This document shows, piece by piece, positions 59,459 to 64,000 of a stretch of DNA of 64,000 nucleotides; positions within the stretch are counted from its first letter, which is position 1; the number at the start of each line of letters is the position of its first letter. Source of the stretch: JAJEFO01 sp965221845 (GTDB lineage: Bacteria; Pseudomonadota; Alphaproteobacteria; Rhodobacterales; Rhodobacteraceae); NCBI GenBank assembly GCA_965221845.1, contig OZ244919.1, positions 1,488,001 to 1,552,000 of the forward strand. The letters are read 5' to 3'. Position numbers and translations under genes: made by a program. The notes under the pieces are model-generated. The model searched no databases. It was given only the letters and a program-made list of their open reading frames with translations, and had not been told where the DNA came from.

Positions 59459-59578
59459 CCGCACGGCCGCGGATTCACCGGGCGTGCAGCCGGACGACGC
59501 GGTGCCGTTCATGGTGCAGGGCCTTGTCATTCGCCGCGGCACGAACGACATTCCGCAAATGCACCTGAAGGAGCGGCC

Positions 59579-60169
59579 ATGACTTCCGGCGACAAGGGCG
59601 ACGGCAGGGATCGTGACGACGCCATGCACGACAGGGTTTCGGATCTCTTCTTCGCCTCCCGCAGCGTCCTGATCACAGGCGAGATCAACGACAGGCTGGC
59701 GAACCGGGTCGCGACCAGGCTCATCGCCCTGGCCGAGGACGGCGACGGCCCGATCAACGTCTTCATCTCGTCGCCCGGCGGACATGTCGAATCGGGCGAC
59801 ATGGTCCATGACATGATCAAGTTCATCGGGCCCGCGGTCCGGACGATCGGTTCCGGCTGGGTCGCGTCCGCAGGCGCGCTGATCTTCGTGGCCGCGAAGA
59901 AGGACAACCGCTTCTGCCTCCCGAACACGCGCTTTCTCCTTCACGAGCCCAGAGGCGGGGTCGGGGGCTCGGTTTCGGACATACAGATACAGGCGGAACA
60001 GATCCGCATCATGCGTGAGCGGTTTCACCGCATCTTTTCCGAGGCGACGGGCCAGACAGCCCGGAAGATCGCGGCCGACACCCGGCGGGACTTCTGGCTC
60101 AACGCCGACGCGGCCATCAAGTACGGGCTGCTTGGCAAGGTGATCTCAAGCACGAAGGAACTGAAATAG
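59579..60169 (+). CDS. ClpP-family serine protease paralogue
   Basis: A 196-residue ClpP-fold protein. The triad can be placed at Ser97 (GWVASAGALIF), His122 (TRFLLHEPRGG) and Asp171 (TRRDFWLNADAA), the same order and spacing as in true ClpP. The Ser context ASAGA replaces the usual ASMGA and the His context LHEP replaces IHQP. The handle region GGSVSDIQIQAEQI and the end AIKYGLLGKVI are typical. It is not next to clpX, so it is probably a second ClpP-like subunit; partner ATPase unknown. Confidence 0.85.
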   Translation: MTSGDKGDGRDRDDAMHDRVSDLFFASRSVLITGEINDRLANRVATRLIALAEDGDGPINVFISSPGGHVESGDMVHDMIKFIGPAVRTIGSGWVASAGALIFVAAKKDNRFCLPNTRFLLHEPRGGVGGSVSDIQIQAEQIRIMRERFHRIFSEATGQTARKIAADTRRDFWLNADAAIKYGLLGKVISSTKELK

Positions 60170-60746
60170 GCCCTGGCCGTTTCTCCTGCGTCCGAAACGC
60201 GCGCCGCGGCCGCGACGAGCGCGCGTCCGGCGGCCGCCCTGCCGCAGAACGGCGCGCGTGACGCCGCATCCCCCTGCGCAGGGGAGCGCGCCGGCCTGCC
60301 GGAACGTGACGTCATCGCACCCGCAGCACCCTCCGGACAGGACGACGCCGGAACATGACGGGACCTGCGGACGCGACTCCCCCTGCCGGGCGAGGTTCGG
60401 CTTCAGGCGTGACGGCAGCCGCTGGCCGTGCGAGCGCCGCCTGACGCAGAGGGCCTCCGGACCGCAACAACCGTCGCGTCCTCCGTGGCGCGTCCCGGGC
60501 GGTCGACTGGCTGGAGAGCCGCATTCACTCCGGGCGGTTCAGGGCGGCAAGCCCGTGCCGGCGCATGAAACGCTGATCGAGCCGGAAAGGGATCGAGCCG
60601 TCCGCATGGAAACGGGCCTGTCTTCGGGCTCCTGAGAACCCGGAGACGGAAAAGTCCGCATGGATGCCAGCGGAAGGACCGGATGAAAGCGCCGCACGCT
60701 TCGAGAACCTTCCAAGGCGGGCGATGCGCCGCGTCGCCAGAGCGCC
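60170..60746. other. Intergenic, no supported gene
   Basis: About 580 bp between convergent clpP-like and phoH genes. Several short open frames exist on both strands, but none has a recognisable domain or a ribosome-binding site. In other alphaproteobacteria ybeY would follow phoH; no trace of it was seen. Confidence 0.4.
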
Positions 60747-61784
60747 TCAGCTTTCGGCATGCCGTCCCGAATTCGACTGGCGCTCGCTGCCGGCGCCATA
60801 GGCATCGATTATCCTGGCAACCAGCGGATGGCGGACGACATCCCTGGACGTGAAGTGGCAGAAGGCGACCCGGTCGATGCCGGCAAGGCGCCTTTCGGCG
60901 TCCCTCAGCCCGGAAGCGATCCCGCGCGGCAGGTCCATCTGGGTCATGTCGCCGGTGACCGCCATTCGGCTGCCTTCTCCCAGGCGGGTCAGAAACATCT
61001 TCATCTGCATGGCGGTGGCGTTCTGCGCCTCGTCCAGCACGACGAAGGCGTTTGACAGGGTCCGCCCTCGCATGAACGCGAGTGGCGCGATCTCGATCCG
61101 CTTGTCATCGATCAGCCTGGCCAGCTGCTTTTCCGGGAGGAAATCGTTCAGCGCGTCGTACAGCGGCTGCATGTACGGATCGACCTTGTCCTTCATGTCG
61201 CCGGGCAGGAAGCCCAGCCTCTCGCCGGCCTCTACCGCGGGTCGGCTGAGGATGATCCTGTCAACATGGCCGCTGACAAACATGTTCACGCCCGCGGCAA
61301 CTGCGAGGTACGTCTTTCCGGTACCTGCCGGCCCGATGCCGAACACGAGCTCGCGCGAGAACAGGAAGGACGCATAGTCCCTCTGCGCCCTGTTCCTCGG
61401 CTCAACCAGTTTCTTTCGCGTCTTGATCTCGATGTCGCCGCCCGGAGAGGACTCCGCCCGGCCGGAAGACGGGTGGCGGCCGGCGCCCCCGCCCATGCGA
61501 ATTTCCGCGTCGATGTCGCTGGCAGTGATCTCGCGCCCTGCCTCCAGCCGACGATGAAGCCCTTCCAGCACGTGCACCGCACGACCGACATCTTCACGTT
61601 CGCCGAAGACCGTCAGCCTGTTGCCTTGATGCACGACCTGCACGGAAAGCGCCTCCTCGACCTGCACGAGATTGCGGCTGAACTCTCCGAACAGGTCGAT
61701 GAGCAGGCGGTTGTCAGGAAACTCCAGCTGCGTTTGGCAAGTTCCGTCCTGCAGCCTGGGGCCTTCCAGCGCGCGAAAGTTCAA
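60747..61784 (-). CDS. phoH: PhoH-family P-loop ATPase
   Basis: A 345-residue PhoH protein. The start is TTG at 61784 behind GGAG; it gives a normal N-terminus leading to LEFPDNRLLIDLFGEFSRNL. The KH-like N-domain is followed by the ATPase core: Walker A in FGIGPAGTGKTYLA, KLVEPRNRAQRDYASFLF, SRPAVEAGERLGFLPGDMKD, Walker B in AFVVLDEAQNATAMQMKMFL and TGDMTQMDLPRG. These proteins are linked to ribosome and RNA metabolism. The usual partners miaB upstream and ybeY downstream are not adjacent here. Confidence 0.93.
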   Translation of the reverse strand: MNFRALEGPRLQDGTCQTQLEFPDNRLLIDLFGEFSRNLVQVEEALSVQVVHQGNRLTVFGEREDVGRAVHVLEGLHRRLEAGREITASDIDAEIRMGGGAGRHPSSGRAESSPGGDIEIKTRKKLVEPRNRAQRDYASFLFSRELVFGIGPAGTGKTYLAVAAGVNMFVSGHVDRIILSRPAVEAGERLGFLPGDMKDKVDPYMQPLYDALNDFLPEKQLARLIDDKRIEIAPLAFMRGRTLSNAFVVLDEAQNATAMQMKMFLTRLGEGSRMAVTGDMTQMDLPRGIASGLRDAERRLAGIDRVAFCHFTSRDVVRHPLVARIIDAYGAGSERQSNSGRHAES

Positions 61785-62199
61785 ATGCTGTCACTCCGGG
61801 CATGTTGGGCGTGTGGGCCGCAATGCTGCCAACGGTCTGGCGTCAGTGCAAGTGCCGCGTCCCGCCAGAGCGCGACCCGGCCTGGCCGGTGGCTGCGATT
61901 CGCGGATGCCGCGATGGCGTCTCGACGTCATGCACCACAGGCTGCCCGGCTGACCCGAACGGCGGCAATGGCCTGCTGCCGCTGTCTGGCCGTGATCTCG
62001 GTCACAAGCCGCAAGGCCGCGAAAGGCGCCCGCGGCCGGGCGGCGCCTGCCGGCTTCTTGACCCGTGCGATCCCGCAGGATTCCATGCCGGCTTCGGTCC
62101 GAAGCCCGCAAAGACGGGGAAGGGCGTGTTTGCCCGCACCGGCACGGGGTGCGGCCCGGCACGAATGCGGCATGGAAGTCCGCACCGAATGATGGTTTA
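61785..62199. other. Intergenic, no supported gene
   Basis: About 415 bp between divergent phoH and the TVP38-like gene. Only low-quality open frames; it should contain both promoters. Confidence 0.4.
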
Positions 62200-62934
62200 A
62201 TGAACGGCATGAGCGAAGAGACATCTCCGGCAGGCAAGCTCGCGAGGCGCCTTCCGCTTCTGGCCATCCTGGCGGTTGCGGCAGCAGGCGCGTTCACCTT
62301 GCGGGACCATCTCGGCTTCGAGGCGCTGGCGGAGAACCGCGAGAGCCTGATCGCCTTCCGGGACGCGAACTACCTGCTCACGGCGCTCGCGTTCGTTGCC
62401 GCCTACGTGGTCATCGTCGCGTTCTCCCTTCCGGGCGCCACGATCGCGACGCTGACGGGCGGGTTCCTCTTCTCCACGTTCCCGGGCGCGCTATACAACG
62501 TTACGGCGGCCACGATCGGGGCAACGGCGATATTCCTGGCCGCCCGCATGGGGTTCGGCGAAAGGCTGGATCGCAGGCTGGACGCCTCCGAGGGCGCGAT
62601 CAAGGCGATCAAGGACGGGATCGACAGCAACCAGTGGTCAATGCTGTTCCTGATCCGTCTCGTTCCAGCAGTGCCGTTCTTCGTCGCGAACCTGCTGCCC
62701 TCGTTTCTCGGGGTCCCGCTCCGCCGTTTCGTGATCTCGACCTTCATCGGCATAATGCCCGGGACCGTGGTCTACACGTCGGTGGGCGCGGGACTGGGCG
62801 AGGTCTTCGCCCGCGGACAGACCCCGGACCTCGGCATCATCTTCGAACCGCGGATCCTCATGCCGATTCTCGGCCTCTGCGCGCTTGCAGCGCTCCCGAT
62901 CGTGATCAAGGCCGTGCGCGGAAGGGCTTTCTAG
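62200..62934 (+). CDS. TVP38/TMEM64-family (DedA-like VTT domain) membrane protein
   Basis: A 244-residue membrane protein with about six hydrophobic segments. The start is ATG at 62200 or 62209; neither has a strong ribosome-binding site. The VTT domain core includes FSLPGATIATLTGGFLFSTF, LFLIRLVPAVPFFVANLLPS and the re-entrant segment FIGIMPGTVVYTSVGAGLGE. One base separates it from the flavoprotein gene, so they form an operon, as is frequent for this family with mercuric-reductase-like enzymes. Its transport or lipid role is not established. Confidence 0.88.
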   Translation: MNGMSEETSPAGKLARRLPLLAILAVAAAGAFTLRDHLGFEALAENRESLIAFRDANYLLTALAFVAAYVVIVAFSLPGATIATLTGGFLFSTFPGALYNVTAATIGATAIFLAARMGFGERLDRRLDASEGAIKAIKDGIDSNQWSMLFLIRLVPAVPFFVANLLPSFLGVPLRRFVISTFIGIMPGTVVYTSVGAGLGEVFARGQTPDLGIIFEPRILMPILGLCALAALPIVIKAVRGRAF

Positions 62935-62935
62935 G

Positions 62936-64000
62936 ATGGAACGGACAAGAGCGGACATACTCGTCATGGGCGCCGGCTCCGGCGGGCTCTCCGTGGCCGC
63001 CGGAGCCAGCCAGATGGGCGCGAAGGTCGTGCTCCTCGAAGGTCACAGGATGGGTGGCGACTGCCTGAATTTCGGGTGCGTGCCGTCCAAGGCCCTGATC
63101 GCGGCGGCCAGGCAGGCGCGTTCCATGACCGCGGGAGAGCCGTTCGGCATTGCGCCGGTCGCGCCGGACGTGGACTACGCGGCCGCCAAGGACCACGTGC
63201 GCAAGGTCATCGAGACGATAGCCCCGGCGGACAGCCAGGAACGGTTCGAGGGGCTCGGCGTCCGTGTAATCCGGCATTACGGACGGTTCGTTTCGCCGAA
63301 CGAGGTCCAGGCCGGCGATCACGTGATCAAGGCCCGCCGCATCGTGATCGCAACGGGCTCGTCGCCTCTGGTTCCGCCGATTCCCGGACTGGACAAGGTC
63401 GCGTGCCACACGAACGAGACCATCTTCGACCTGCGCGAACGCCCCGATCACCTGCTGGTCATCGGAGGCGGGCCCATCGGAATGGAAATGGCGCAGGCGC
63501 ATGTGCGCCTCGGCTCGAAGGTGACGGTGATCGAGGGCATGAAGGCGCTCGGCCGCGACGACCCCGAGGCCGCGGCGGTCGTTCTCGACAGGATGCGCGC
63601 CGAAGGCGTCGAGATCGTCGAGGACGCCCCGGCAGAGGAGGTCAGCGAGGACGGCGGCCTGATCAAGGTCAGGACCTCTCGGGGAAGCTTCACGGGATCG
63701 CACATGCTGATGGCCGTGGGTCGCAAGGTGAACATCGGGAAGCTCGATCTCGACAAGGGCAACGTCGCGCACGACCGGGCCGTGAAGGTCGATGCCGGTC
63801 TCCGGTCGATCTCGAACCGCAAGGTCTATGCCATCGGCGATGCGGCCGGCGGCCTGCAGTTCACCCATGTCGCCGGATACCATGCGGGCGTCATCATTCG
63901 CGCCATGCTCTTCGGCCTGCCGGCCAGGGCCAGGACGTCCCATGTCCCCTGGGTGACCTACACTGACCCGGAACTCGCGCAGGCCGGCCCGACAGAGGCC
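62936..64000 (+). CDS. Mercuric-reductase-like FAD-dependent disulfide oxidoreductase, 3' end outside the window
   Basis: The first 355 residues of a pyridine-nucleotide-disulfide oxidoreductase. FAD-binding start DILVMGAGSGGLSVAAGASQ; redox-active disulfide in GGDCLNFGCVPSKALIAA; NAD(P) site LLVIGGGPIGMEMAQAH; second FAD contact KVYAIGDAAGGLQFTHVAG. The dimerisation domain is cut. It lacks the N-terminal HMA metal-binding domain of MerA and no mer genes are near, so a general dihydrolipoamide-dehydrogenase-like or quinone or metal reductase role is more likely. An E3 role for the E1/E2 cluster cannot be excluded. Confidence 0.88.
   Translation, partial: MERTRADILVMGAGSGGLSVAAGASQMGAKVVLLEGHRMGGDCLNFGCVPSKALIAAARQARSMTAGEPFGIAPVAPDVDYAAAKDHVRKVIETIAPADSQERFEGLGVRVIRHYGRFVSPNEVQAGDHVIKARRIVIATGSSPLVPPIPGLDKVACHTNETIFDLRERPDHLLVIGGGPIGMEMAQAHVRLGSKVTVIEGMKALGRDDPEAAAVVLDRMRAEGVEIVEDAPAEEVSEDGGLIKVRTSRGSFTGSHMLMAVGRKVNIGKLDLDKGNVAHDRAVKVDAGLRSISNRKVYAIGDAAGGLQFTHVAGYHAGVIIRAMLFGLPARARTSHVPWVTYTDPELAQAGPTEA

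Noticed and set aside
60258..60805. Small open frames between the ClpP-like gene and phoH
   Set aside because: Overlapping frames on both strands with no domain, no start signal and typical GC-rich noise composition.
62936..64000. True mercuric reductase merA
   Set aside because: No N-terminal heavy-metal-binding domain and no mer genes nearby; only the fold and disulfide motif agree. The C-terminal metal-binding Cys pair lies outside the window.

Overview
This 64-kb window comes from a high-GC alphaproteobacterium of the Rhodobacterales (Paracoccaceae) type. The evidence is the 16S-tRNA-Ile-tRNA-Ala-23S-5S operon, the small Rhodobacter-style porin cut by the left edge, the ihfB-lapA-trpF block, the msrP-msrQ pair, glutathione-dependent formaldehyde dehydrogenase and the general gene style. 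Genus or species cannot be fixed by eye.

Layout. 0-1.6 kb: 5' end of a porin gene, then about 1.3 kb with paired TGTCACC direct repeats and a 147-bp MITE-like element, but no convincing gene. 1.7-6.4 kb: an FMN-dependent alpha-hydroxy-acid (lactate-type) dehydrogenase followed by pyruvate carboxylase, a plausible lactate-to-oxaloacetate pair, then tRNA-Gly(GCC). 7.2-9.6 kb: remnants of an IS5-family transposase, an alpha/beta hydrolase and an ABC ATPase around an intact aldehyde dehydrogenase. 9.9-22 kb: eleven or more genes, all on the minus strand and mostly overlapping or nearly touching. They are an OsmC protein, a 3-hydroxyisobutyrate-dehydrogenase-like enzyme, a LivFGHM-type transporter with its binding protein, a GST, a small DMT-type membrane protein, an M24 (creatinase/DddP-fold) protein, 2-oxoacid dehydrogenase E1 alpha and beta, and a lipoyl protein whose acyltransferase domain has decayed. 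A divergent LacI-family gene has two near-identical operators bracketing the cluster's likely promoter. I consider this the best candidate for an uncharacterised catabolic system.

23.2-32.7 kb: an amidohydrolase remnant, an SDR, a ribose-type ABC transporter operon, and a 600-residue regulator that joins a DNA-binding winged helix to a cytoplasmic solute-binding-protein fold. An IS30-family element has inserted near the start of the regulator gene. A 13-bp palindrome, GTCCAWWWTGGAY, occurs before both the transporter operon and the regulator. 32.8-48.6 kb: mainly housekeeping and heme genes (hmuQ-like monooxygenase, ChaN-like protein, two Gfo/Idh/MocA oxidoreductases, truA, hemF, ileS, a class A PBP, trpF, lapA, ihfB, HIT, SCP-2 and TPR proteins). 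Remnants of ogt, a GFA-family gene and an IS630 transposase lie among them.

48.8-54.4 kb: a complete rRNA operon on the minus strand with UP-element-like A-tracts, promoter, boxA and complementary processing stems around 23S and 5S. 54.5-64 kb: an MFS transporter, msrQ-msrP, an imuB remnant, class III alcohol dehydrogenase, a ClpP paralogue with an intact triad, phoH, a TVP38-like membrane protein and a mercuric-reductase-like flavoprotein cut by the right edge.

The number of recognisable gene corpses is striking: at least eight remnants or disrupted genes in 64 kb. This suggests a genome shedding catabolic and repair functions after a change of lifestyle. That is inference from this one window.
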